From Pelodera strongyloides (lineage: Eukaryota; Nematoda; Chromadorea; Rhabditida; Rhabditidae): a stretch of DNA of 64,000 bases. The stretch is from the NCBI GenBank assembly GCA_036852015.1, contig JAANDG010000547.1:1-64000 (forward strand), given 5' to 3'. This document shows positions 22,544-34,700 of the stretch, piece by piece. Made by a program: the position numbers and the translations under genes. The notes beneath the pieces are model-generated. The model was not told the origin of the DNA. It worked only from the letters and a program-made list of their open reading frames with translations, and did not search any database. Positions within the stretch are counted from its first letter, which is position 1, and every line of letters starts with the position of its first letter.

Positions 22544-23303
22544 AGCAATACTTTCGTATTGGTACCTCAAGATTAGACATCCGTTTATTGTTGTGTTGGA
22601 TAACAATAACTGCGTTTATGTCGAGTTGAGATCGGTGCCACTTATTGAAATTGTACTTTGAACTTCCTTGAAAAAGGTGCACGCTCTTGAAGCGTAAAAC
22701 AAATTTAAAAATTTAAATTTAAATTGTATACTCGTTTTCATATGATGGGTCCAACACTTTTCAACGCCTTTACAATTAACCCTTACACTTTTTGTTGGTG
22801 CTCATAAAAACAACTTGTTTTGTTCAGGTCGAGGCAATTCTGCCAAGGAAATCCGCCGAAACTGCCCTTTCTGCCTCGCTTACTTTCTAAAGTTTTTAGG
22901 AAAAATTTAGCATTATTTTTTTTAATTAAATGAAATTATAAAATGAATATAAACTTAGTCTGTTATGACATTGTCACATTGTGATACTTTTTACGTCGTT
23001 ATTTTGCTATTATACATTGTTAATAAAATAATTAATAAAAATGTGTCTGTGCACTTTTGATCGTACCCATTGTTTATTGCATATTAGTGATGTAATATAT
23101 TTATCAATTGTACACATTGAATCCGTGGATGTTCGTTTATTTATTGGTTTATTTGTGAAACAACTGATGAACCTAGCTACACTACGAGAACAACGCAACA
23201 ACCGAATCTGAGAACCCCGATGCAAACGTGTTTGCTTGGTAAACCAAACAAAGAAAAAATCGTGGTGTGTTTTCTATTCTATTTGTGTTTTCTATTTTCT
23301 AAG

Positions 23304-24615
23304 ATGTTGCTCAAGCGGAGTAGCTATTTTTGTAATCACGCTCGCTTTGATACTAACACAGCAACACGAGCAAGTAACAATGAAAAAAATCACAAAGTCA
23401 TATAATATTGGAGGCAGACAGGCAGGTGTAAGAAATACATGAATCATGAAGACGTCGTTGCGGTTCTAAGTTGTATCCAGTTAAAAAAAAATCGTCTTTG
23501 GACTTTGGTTTGTTGGCTCTAGTCCAGGTAATTCTGCCTGTCTGCTTCATCAAGTATACTTCATAGATTGGCCGTGAAAGCTGTCTTGAGAACAAATCAT
23601 CCCCTTTGGATACATCTAGCAACAAGAATGCCTTCTAATTTGGAAGCGCCTATAGTATACATCTGGTCCCTCGTCAGTATACGTGCGTTGTGAAGCGCCG
23701 TGTCTTAGGGTTCCTGTTGGTTGACATTTGACATCATTATTACACTGCATGCTGTTTCTTTGTTTATTTATTTATTGTCTTCCAATAAACCATATATATC
23801 TGAGATTAACTATAGGTTGTGTTCAACGGTTCTACTCAAACTGATTGTGAGTAAACTCACATAAGAATAAAGTGCCGAAATGAATTTCGTTACTCATTCT
23901 CGTCTTTGCGCTCGCCAACACTTCTTCTATATAACTCTGGTGGGTTTTTCGTTCATTTAAACCGTCGCAAAAAATTAAAGATTCAGTTTACGCATACTCT
24001 AGCAACTCGTTGTCCGTTGCCAGTTCAGCGTCGAAATTACTCCGAATTCACAGAATGGTCATGTAACATGGATGTTGTCCAGTATAAATGAGAGAATACA
24101 GTAAATTTACCAGTTTCAGCTAATTGCCCTCTGCAATTGCAAGTATTGTCAAGTTCTGGACAGAGAGCAGTTTCTTGACGAATTTCGTGTGGGAATCGCG
24201 AGACAAAACGACTTATCAGGGAGAATTCCGATACTGCAATTCTGCTTGGCAATGATTGGTCAAGAATTCCATGCTGCTATCTTCTGTGATGGCGCGTGCT
24301 TATTACTGTACAGGGATTCAAACCCAAACTATCGAGACTTCAATTTGACGGAAGCACTCAGCGAGGAAACGAAATCCTTATATGGTTTGTTTGTTTGTTT
24401 GTTTGTTTGTCCGAGCTAAACCACAAAATTGTTTGCTACTGGAACCTAGAACACACTGATAAAATAAACAATAGCAAAAAAACTGTTTAGTTTCCTAGTA
24501 AATAAGGCTCAATTTTATAATCGGTAATGACCTTTTAGATAGGAAATGGTGTGTTATCTTCGAATACACTTCATCATTTACTACGACAACAATGGGCGGA
24601 ACAGTCGTAGAATGA
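23304..24615 (+). CDS. Unrecognised membrane-anchored, cysteine-containing protein (partial, 5 exons)
   Basis: I do not recognise the family. Five exons chain with agreeing phases: 23304-23425, 23528-23553 (26-base microexon), 24003-24062, 24120-24384 and 24539-24615 (TGA). They give about 182 codons. The first exon encodes a clear transmembrane or signal-anchor segment (SSGVAIFVITLALILTQQ) followed by a basic stretch. The large exon has CNCKYC and FCDGAC with conserved-looking acidic and aromatic residues, and the last exon ends TTTTMGGTVVE. The first exon begins in mid-codon, so at least one 5' exon is missing. The weak points are the GTGTAA donor after the first exon and the microexon. Spacing of WCVIFEY near the end recalls WYFFDIY in the gene at 16.2-20.0 kb. 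An AATAAA lies near 24882. Confidence 0.5.
24386..24411. repeat. GTTT microsatellite
   Basis: About six tandem GTTT units in the last intron of the 23.3-24.6 kb gene. Confidence 0.95.
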
Positions 24616-25728
24616 AGATCGCCGTTTATTGCTCGTTTATTCATTTGAAAATAATATATTTGTATAGCTATATTATTTAGTTTACTTATATGCATAGCTA
24701 TACTTATTGTCTTTCTTACCTATACCTATCGTTAGCACTATGGCTATAGAGAAAATCTCGTTGAAAGATTTGCGAGCCTTCTTTTCTGCATACTATTTTT
24801 TTGTGTTTTCAAGTATGTGGTACTTGTATTGTATGGTATAAATCCGCCTTAGTAGAAATCCTTTATTTTTGAATTTGGAAAATAAAAATTTATTGGGTTA
24901 TTGATTGAAACATTGGAATACTGTACAGCTCAGGTATGCCATGCTATATCATCACGGAACCACCGTAGTCTACACTGGTTGACAAGCACTCTGCCCTACT
25001 CTACGAATCTAACACGCCACATAAAATTTTGGTGCATGCACAATGCATGCACCACCACCAATTTTGATAATTATTTTATGTGAATACCACTTTATTCAGA
25101 CATACAATCATCACACATAGACTTAAGCATGTAGAATCCAGGGTCCCGTTTGCTCTCGAAGTCGGGGATCTTCATTTTTAGCTCCAATCCAAGGCGGTGT
25201 CTCTTAGCCGATGTGTCCCATAGAGTGAAGTGGACGGTAGAAGACTGCACAGAAGATAATACAGAGCGAAAGGTCCGTCCTAAGGCTAGGCAAGGGGAGC
25301 GCCTTAACCTTATTCCCGACGCCGTGGCATGTTTGCAAGATGGTAGCACTGGCACTGGACGGGATTCGAACCCGGGTCGTATGGGTGAGAGACGAGAACT
25401 TTGCCAGTGAGCCACGACGCCTCTGCATTCATCGATCATCTCGGTTTTTCCTCATTTGAAGTTATTTGAGCTTAGTTGTTTTTTGTGGACAGTTTTCGTA
25501 GAATGCTTTTCACGAAGGGCAAACACGTACTTCTGGATACTTTCATTCCGTTATGAAACAGAGTAACTGATTTGCGTTTTAATCTGTGTTAGTCTCGAGA
25601 TGTTAGCCTACTATGATCTTTCAAACAGCGTTACCTCGGTTACGTATCATCTCTATTTTTGCCATCTTTTTGCTACTGGAACTGGTTGTTGTCTACATCC
25701 TCGCCATCATTTGTTCAGGTGCATCAAA
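24616..25728. other. Spacer between the unrecognised gene and COG2
   Basis: It contains the tRNA-derived SINE at 25092-25424 and a short palindrome (GGTGCATGCACAATGCATGC, 25031-25050). The 300 bases after it form the COG2 promoter and 5' leader. No other gene is visible. Confidence 0.7.
25092..25424 (-). repeat. tRNA-derived SINE, copy 1
   Basis: On the - strand the element starts GGCGTCGTGGCTCACTGG. It has an A box (TGGCTCACTGG at 25414-25404) and a perfect B box (GGTTCGAATCC near 25371-25361). The tRNA-like 5' and 3' ends pair at six of seven acceptor positions. A body of about 230 bp unrelated to tRNA follows, ending in a GTCTGAATAAAGTGG tail. The body shares a GCCTAGCCTTAGGACGGACC block with the element at 47058-47216. 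A true tRNA gene is unlikely because the anticodon arm is poor and the transcript continues into the body. Confidence 0.85.
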
Positions 25729-28700
25729 ATGACAGCGGAACCGTCTTCTCCAAAGATATTCCCTTCACAAATTCTTCCCGATGAACCTCAACTATGTTTT
25801 AATAAGGCGCACTTTACGCGGAGTGACTTTGATGTGCAAAGGTGGGTCGTCCAAATGTCCAAATTATTCCGTATAACGTTTTTCCTATATGACATGATCG
25901 AAAATATAAAACAATGCAATTCAGCATTGTGAGGGTGGACGCCGTAAATTGTGAATTATTTAACAAATCTATTTCGTTATATGAACAGGAAGTGAAAATA
26001 AGCTTTTAGGTTTATGAATCTAGCCCGAAGGCGAGCTGCGCTGAAGGAAATTCACAATGATCTCCGTGTTTACTTGAAGAGTATTCAGGTAAGCTAGCGG
26101 CTGTATCTGTATATGTCTGTTGTACTTGGTCGGTATCCGTACTACTTCGCAAATCGGACTTATTTGTAGGTGTACGTCTGGGTGACAAGGACTGTCGATA
26201 ATGGCATTTAAAGGGACAGGCCCATCAAAGTAAACCTATATTTACGATACGTCCATAGTGACTATCAAGCATTTTTATTACAATATATGCAAACTAAATT
26301 TCACATTTATTTGCCATGGAAAACTTTTTTCCGATGCGCTCAGCTCAAATGTATACCGTAAAGCCGCAAATATCCTTGTCGTCAATGCAAATTTATCGTG
26401 AAATTATAATGCGATTAATATTTGCATCTTGCATGCATAGCTTTGAAATCTGCAGTTTTATGGTATACATATGCGTTGAGCGCATTGGAAAAAAGTTGTC
26501 TAGGGCGAATAATGGTCAAATTTAGTTTGTATATATTGTAATAAAAATGCTTGATAGTCATTATGAACGTATCGTAAATATAGGTTTATTTTGATGCTCC
26601 TGTCCCTTTCCTTTAACAACAATATGGTCCGCTCGAATTCACATATACACAAGCTTGCACTTGCTTCTCCTCGAGATGTTTGGTGTGCGAATTTATGTCC
26701 ACGTAATTTCTGTCCACTCTTTTAGAATAGTATGATCGAACTGATCAACGACGACTATGCTGACTTCGTGCACTTGTCTTCAAATCTAGTTTCACTCAAG
26801 GAGAGTATTGACAAGATCGACCACGATCTCAATGTGAGTTTTACTATCAACTAGTTGTCTGTGAAGTGAAATATTGACACTTTTCCTTGTCGTGCTATCA
26901 GGGGTACAGGCTGGTACTTGAAAAGAAGCAATTCGAAATTAATATATTTGACCGAAACACCGTGTTTTATTAAAACGGACTATCACTAAGCTAAGGAAAC
27001 CACATCCATTTACGTTCCTTAACTTATAACGCAAGTATTAATTAATTAATTTAGAACTTCTGGACCGATTTCCAAGCTTCGACAAAGCCCACGATTGATG
27101 TGGCTGATCAAATTGAAACAAAGTAGGTCTTTACTTGCCTCTTCTTCTTCTTAATTCATTGTATAGTAAATAGTGAGGAATTATGCTGAACTCCTGAACT
27201 GTAATAATTGTCTATTGTCGACTGTGCTTTCTTCTTGCGAAATTTTGGGATGCTTTGATGTGGATGCATCCTGTATTCTTTCTTGGTCATAAAATGGCGT
27301 ATCCACGTATCCAGTTGTGCGCCGACCTCCACCTCTTTATACCATGTGTAGAAGCTATAGCCTTGAGTTTTGAAACTATTTAGCCATGTATGGAGCCATA
27401 TCCTTGGTTTTTGAAACTATTTAGCCATATGAAATATTATATATCGATAACATCACACATCCCCCATATAAGTTCCTGGGGGACGAGACTAGCCTATTGA
27501 AACGTTTTATGCACCTAATTTGCGTCCTTTTCTTTTCAGATGTGAAGAATTGTCTCGCAATCGCTCGTCTCAAATAAAAATCCGCAATCGGATTATTTTC
27601 ATCACTTCACTGGAACGGTTGGCGAGAAGCTTGGCAAAGGTGCCCGAACCGATTACCATAATGTGGTCAGTATAGTTTTTTTTCTGTTTCTTTCACTTCT
27701 TTTTACGGCTTTGTTGTAAATTTAATGTTCGTATGTTCTCTCGTTATTCATTTGTCCACTATATTTTGTTGTATCTTAATGTTTTTACCACATTCAGCTA
27801 AAAGCAACGAGATACATGCCCTTTCCGCGGGAAAGAGTTCCAGACTTTCAGTTTTTTTTCATGCTCGTAGCTCGTACGCTAGTTTTTTTGTGTTTTTATT
27901 TGTTTCTTCAACTCCAGGCTTGAACAATTGACTTCGGCTGTAGTGGACGCGACCGCTTTTAAGGAAGATGTCGAGGAAGGGTCAAAGGAGGAACTGGCTT
28001 ATAATAAGGTGCGAGTTTATAGCATTTTTGGTTGTCGGTCAGGTCGGTGGTGCTTTTACTGAGACCTAGAGTCTAGAATGTTTACATTCAGCACATACAC
28101 TTGGTATAGAGCGGATGTATGCTACATGTGAAACATTCTGATTTGGACTGGTTTTTAGTCGTGCCAGAAGTTGTCTATTTACTTATGAGATGAGCATTGG
28201 GGTGGTTGGATTTTTGGACTTTCAAGCATTGAAACTTTATTTTTCAACATTTTTTTAACTTTAGGTGGTGAATCGTTGTCAAGCGGTACTTGGAGAGCAA
28301 GCGATTCTCCAATTAAAGGTATAATTTAATATTTTTTTTTACCTGAATTCGAGCAGACGTAGATGGTAGTCAAAAGGAACTATCGTTACAATACTGAAGA
28401 CTTAGAATTTTAGAATTATACTGATGTATTTTAATTACACTGCTGAAGAAACTTAAAATACCACTTTATTTCAGGGTGATTGTCAACTTCTGACATTGAT
28501 TCTCTCTGTGCTTTCACTAACAGGATGTACGGATCAATTGGTGGCCAATATTATATCGGCTGTTCTTGTGCCACAGGTTAGTATATCTTGTTTCAGATAC
28601 CTTAGAGCCTTATGGTTAGAGCAGAGCTAACAAAAAAACAGACATATGGATTTGTGAATGTGTCATGTGCCATATGTTTGAGGTTTGAGGTTAGGCATTT

Positions 28701-31700
28701 AAGTGTTATCTTACTTCTTACTACTGTATACTGTTATTAGCATTTTAATGGTTGCCCTTACGTGTGCCCGTTTCTTATCCAATCCAAATTTTTATTGTTA
28801 TTAGACCGGACTGGTTATAGTCATGTTTCATGTTCTAGGTCGGACAAAGCAATACCAAAAAGGTGGAGGCATACAAGGCATTGGGTTCAACATTGACCAC
28901 TGTGAAGAAGGTAGATTTTGTTTTATACTTTGTTGTACTAGGCGTTTCGTCCTATGTGCTTGTGCGGAGCGCATTGCATTTATCAAGCTTTATTTCCTCG
29001 CTTTTTGCCGACGTTTAACGGTTTAACTCATCGACATCGATCGTTGCCGTTCACATGAGTCGACCTAATTTGCCTAATTATTAGCTAACCATCATAGGAA
29101 GCGGTATCAGTTTTCTGGGGTGTGGGGTCGTTTACGAAATGGAGATTTTGTTGGGCTTGGTTTTTTTTTATCCTACCCTTAGATTCGTGCTGACTGGTCA
29201 GAGAGACTGGGCACTTCCTTTGCTGGCCATGTGGAACATTTCCTCGACCAAACACTTCTCACTTTCCTCATTACTTATTTGGATGAGGTGAGCTTACGTA
29301 GTTTACTAATGTGCTCATTTATTTTTACCTTTTTCCGTGTTTTAGATTTAGAATTAGTGTTATCAGACACATCCTGCTGTTATCCGTATTTTGATCATTG
29401 TGTAATTGCCTTTTTCTGATAACAATGATTCTAAACCTAAAACACAGAAAAGTGCAATGATAATCGTTGTTAAGTTGTTATCTATAAAAAAAATTTTTTT
29501 TTGTTCAGCATCTGGTCACCGTATTATGTCCAACTGTGCCTGCGGACACGAAGCAATTCCACCGTTGTTTCCTGCTCATTTCACAATTCATCACCGAATA
29601 CCCACACCCCGGAAAACATCGATCGATGCTCAAACAACTCCGTGGAAAATTCCAGTTGGTGAGTGGTACTCTTACTTTTTTTATTGTTTTATTGTTTTTT
29701 TTACCGTTCTATCGTTAACTCGAGTTTCTTCTCTTCTTCCCTTAGACTAGACATGTATTATTTATGGTGCGCAGGCCTTTAATTAATAGTTATTCATTTT
29801 TGATTTGTTCCGTTCGCTTACCAATGTCCTATGAAGTTTCCATTTTCTGGATTGTTTGTGAAATTAACAGAACACCCAACACAAACCTAGACTTAATTCC
29901 TAAACTTCGTGCCTTTTCTTTTCAGCCGATGTTCTTCAAGATGAGCACTACGCAGTATTCAAGGAGACTGAATGATTTGATCGACCCGGAGAAGTTTGCG
30001 CTGAGAACAGCCGAGGAAAAGGTTTGAATATAATATGCTAGTTTTTTTGGTACATAATGTGTACGAATGGCCGGCCCCTTGTCAGATGTATGGCCCCTTG
30101 TCAGTATGGGATGTTTTTATACGCGTCGCCGTCTTAGGGTGCCTTTTGATTATATATGTTATTTATGTAATCAATAAACCTTTATTATTATAATGTAGTG
30201 GAAACAGTCGTTACGTAGATTCAGTATACTGTACTTATGCAATTGGAGATAGGTTGGTGTCAGTGCGAGTGCGCATACGGGAATAGCGGCAATGACAACC
30301 TACCTCTCGCTTTCTTTATGTCTCTTATGAAACATGCATATCATATTGATACTGGAATTCAATTTATTTAAAGAATTATTGGTTGAAAAAAAAGTGATTT
30401 TGCTGTGATTTTAGTTCATTTTTTATTTAGAAAACGGATGAAAGTGAAGGAGATGATGAGCCAGTTGACTGTGTTGTTTCGCATATGGTCCTGACTGCGG
30501 TATGTTAATTTTTTCCCGTTTTATATTTTAGTTCACAGATGGCGGTCATGTTAGAACTCTGTTCTTGATTAATTTACATGCATTTTTTGCTTGAGCGTAT
30601 CTTAATTTAGAAGTTCTTCCTTTCCTACTTCCTAGTTAGTGACTTTATTTAAGGGAAACTAATTACAACGGTAACGATAAGCAAAGATCAAAGACCAAAC
30701 AATAAACCAATACACTAAACAATCGATAAATGAAGAGAACTAGTTTTTGTTTTAGATTCATTCCATTTGGTCAGATGATGTTTTCCTCTACCCACTCGCA
30801 GATAAACTGTGGGATTTTACGCTTCGAATGATTGGAAAACACCATGCGTGGACTAAGGCTATGCTAGAGTAAGTTTTCTGATTCTGATTCTAATATCTTA
30901 TCGAAAATTTGATTTTAACCTATAAACTTGCTATATTTACTATCTTGTTATCGTTATACGCCGGTTTGTGGTGTTTGTTTAATGAACGTAAGTGAATAAA
31001 CATTTAGCTCTCTAATAATAATAATTTATTTCCAGTTGCATGATTCTTTCAGTTGGTAAAAGATGATAATACAGCACTAAGATATTCTTTTTGTTTAGTT
31101 TTCCGCATTTCCGCGTCCGCGTGAAATACAATATTTTAATTTTGTACTTTAGGCACATTCAATCCTCAAAAAGTTTGGAGTGTTTTGGGATGCCGAAGTG
31201 GATCGCGCTCATGAAGGTTTGTTTTACTTGTATGCATTTTGCATGGGCTGGTGTTCTGCTTCCTTTTATCTATTAAAGCAAAGTAGTGGCCTGTTTTTGA
31301 AACACATCGTGGACGTGGACAACTGAATTCTTACGTATTTAAGCTGATTTGCTCGAATTTAACTCTATTTTTTATTCCGACTTATGTTCATTTGCAATCT
31401 GCATAAGAAGGCTGGTGTACTCGATGTGTTTCAAAATTCAAAAACCGGCCGGTATTTCGCTTTAGGTTTTCGATTGCATATACTTGTACCAGTAACCATA
31501 ATATCACTTTTGTTATATTGTTAATGAATTGACTACGTTTACTCAATATGAGTGGGCCTGGGCACATTGTTGTTGTTTGGTCTTCCGATTTTTTTCTTCA
31601 TTTATTTCGATTCAACTTTGTAGATTCGGTCGGATGCAATGAAGGTCGATCAAAAAGTTTTCGACACTGCGCTGGAAGTTATATGGGTAAAATTGAGGCG

Positions 31701-34700
31701 AGTACTTTTATTTTTTCCTCGAATACTGGTTTGTTTGATTAAGAAACCGGTTGTTCATGCTCATAATGCATAATGATAAATGATACATTAGTGAACATAG
31801 TTTCATACGGCTGTTATACCGCTTTAACTTAAAGCGAAATACCGCCCGGTTTTTGAAACGCATCGAGTACACCAGCATTCTTATGCAGCATAAGCAAGTG
31901 AACATAAAATTGAAAAAAAATCGAGCTAAATTCGAGCAAATTAGCAAAATACTCAGTTGTCCACTATGCGTTTATATTCAGTTGTCCACTATCAAAACCC
32001 GGCCGGTATTTCACTTTAAAGTAGTACATGAATAGGTAAAAACCACCTCGTATTCAATAATGTTTCCTGTTTCAGAGATCTTGGTGTCGACCCTCAGCCG
32101 TTTGGTCAATGCTTAACGAAATTCTCTCAAAATGTGAAGAATTTGTGCACTCAGTTTGATGAAGTGATTCGTGTCACTGTGGCCGAGCAAATGAAAAAGG
32201 TTGGTGTTGTTATTCCCTTTTTTTTTATTATTATTAATTGGGATTGAGCTGCCCTGATTCTATCATTATCTTTGCCGTTTTGGTTGAGTTTTCGGGGCTA
32301 ATTGTTTATTGATGATTTGTTGAGAATGTTACACCATTTGTAAACAAAACAGGTCTTGGGATCTTAGATTTCTGTTTGTTTCATCACAAGTTCTTATGTT
32401 GTAGTGTTAGGCTGTGTCGTTGGTTGTGTTCGATGGGTCTAGTTGGTCAAAGATTGTTTGATGATGACTACACGCAACTTTCCTTTGTGTTTTTTTCCCT
32501 ATGTTGAATTAGTTGAAATAGGCTAGGATACAATATTACAATAGATTATACATCTACAAATCTAGGAATTCGACCTGGTCAACGATGTTCCAAAACAGTA
32601 CCGGTGGACGAAGAAGCCAGCTCCAACGACCACTTCTGCCTACGTGGGAAGTGCACACGATGCATTTGAACGCTTTGAGACTGCTGCATCGGAGTCGGGG
32701 TGGGTTTTTGATTTGACATTATGTTCGTTTTTGTGCCTATATGATTCGTGTAGGAGAGCTGACCAAGATTAAGGTCGTAGGCCTTTAGGATTAGCCTCAG
32801 TGTATACGTGTACAGTTGCTTATATGAACGCATAGATGTATGTTACACATTTCTATAAGGACTGGTAGACTTTCAGCATCCGGGTGTCGTTGTTCGATGT
32901 ATCATCATCATCATTAGCATGAGATGTTTCAGTTACGATTCGGACGGATCCATGGTTCATAGTATTCTAACGGAAGCGTATGCGCACTTTGTGTCCAAAG
33001 TCGAACAGGTTAGTTAGAGTAAATGAATTGAAGTCTTACTGGTTTCGTTTTTAGGTCGTACGCTTACGTTGTATTTCTAAACAAGAGAAGAATTTGTCGT
33101 TATCGGATGCGGATCCTAGAAAAAGACGATCATTATTTATTACTCTATTTGGTTTAGGTACTTCACACAGTGGACGCAACGGGTTCATCTCTGTCTCGTT
33201 TCAAGAAACGTGAAGGGTCCACGGCACCTGAGGGAGATAGTGATGAGACGAAGATTCGAACGCAAATAGGTTGGTTTATTTTTTCTTACTTTTAATTCAT
33301 TATAAGGACTAAGGACCCCGGTAAAGTAAACACATCAGAAGTGTATTTTCCATGCGCGGTACTATGTAGTCTGACTGCTCAGGTTCCTACTACCACCAAG
33401 CTTTTTGGTTACACTTGCGCTCCGCTCCGCTCCTTTTCAGTTCTCATTCTCAAAACTTTTACAGAAAACTATTCTTATGAATTTTATTTCCAAAACTATA
33501 TGTTTCAGTGCAATATTATAATGCGCTATAATCGAAAGGCTTAGTTAGTAGAGTATTTTTTTCTGCCCTCTCCTCTGTTTTTACTGCTAGATCACTACTC
33601 ACTACTATCTGATGATTACTTACAATAAGTTTAATTTTAATCGGAACTAATGGTTATTGTCCTTAATTGGTGCTAGGCGCGCGATAGTTGCTTCTTGTTA
33701 TTTAACGGTTTAATCAAATACATGTATGAGAACGGCGGTGAACTAGTTTACAGAGAAAGAGAAACAGTCCATAAGTTCCACCAGAAACTTGTTAGGGTCT
33801 CCAAGAGGGCTAAGTTAGGGCCTTTAAAGGGACTGTCAAGCCGGTTTTGCATGTTGGGCTCAGAAAAAAGCTTGCCTTTTGAAGGTAAGGAAAGTGAAAA
33901 TAAAAATAAACAAAAACTTTCATGTAAGAAGAAAAACGATTTCAAACCCCTCCAAAAAACTCCTTCAGTATGGGATTCGAGTCGTGTGGACAAAATCAGA
34001 ACTATTCTCTGCCGCAGGACCGTTTGCTGTTAGACAGCAAAGAAAAAGAGGAGGGCGCGAGAGAAATTTGTTTAAGTCAGCAAAGAAAAAGAGGAGAGCG
34101 GGAGAGAAATTGTGTAAACTACGGTAGCTGTGTCAGCGTGTTATAGAATATCTGTGAATCAGGCTTGACATGCCCTTTAAGTTAGGGTCCCTTAGTTATG
34201 GTCTCTAAACTTAATTTGTTGTTTAAGCATTGGACGCAGAAGAGTGTGACCGTCGTGCGAAAGAGAAGGAACTGCAGGTTTGTTATCAATAAATTGATAT
34301 ATAATGGTTGTAGAAGCGTAGAAGTATCAATTAACTAGTAACTCCTCGAGTTCATGACCTGAATATTTGTTTAGTAGATGTGATTGTACTAAATCAAGGT
34401 GCTTTGTAATTTTAGATATATATATATATGTGTTTTATTCTTCTAGTTTATAAATCAGTGTATAAAATGATAGATAAACGTTGAAGTAATTAACGTTTTA
34501 AGCACCACGACCATCTTCACCTAACAGTAAATTTATTGTTCGCGTTCGCTAAACATTTAAAGCGAAATACTGGCCGGTTTTTGAAACGCATCGTGGACAG
34601 CTGAATTCCTACGTATTTATGCAAAGTTGCTCGAATTTAACGCAATTTGTTATTCTAATTTGTGTTCCTTTGCATAAGCTGCATAAGAATGCTGGTGTAC

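Larger units (their letters stand above)
20006..23303. other. MITE-packed intergenic region
   Basis: Nearly everything from 20041 to 22543 is palindromic mobile sequence (families A, B, C and D, some nested). 22544-23303 is AT-rich with no secure gene. A 20-codon segment after a TTGTTCAG acceptor at 22828 ends in a stop and is too short to call. Confidence 0.7.

Noticed and set aside
23398..23634. A 78-codon - strand terminal exon (KAFLLLDVSKGDDLF...)
   Set aside because: It overlaps the + strand exon chain at 23304-23553, which has matching phases on both sides. No - strand partner exon was found. Not fully excluded.
24111..24252. A - strand exon with CPELDNTCNC
   Set aside because: It is antisense to the large exon 24120-24384 of the + strand gene, which has better splice sites and phase support.
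25340..25424. A functional tRNA gene on the - strand
   Set aside because: A and B boxes are good but the anticodon arm does not fold well, and the sequence continues into a SINE body shared with another locus.
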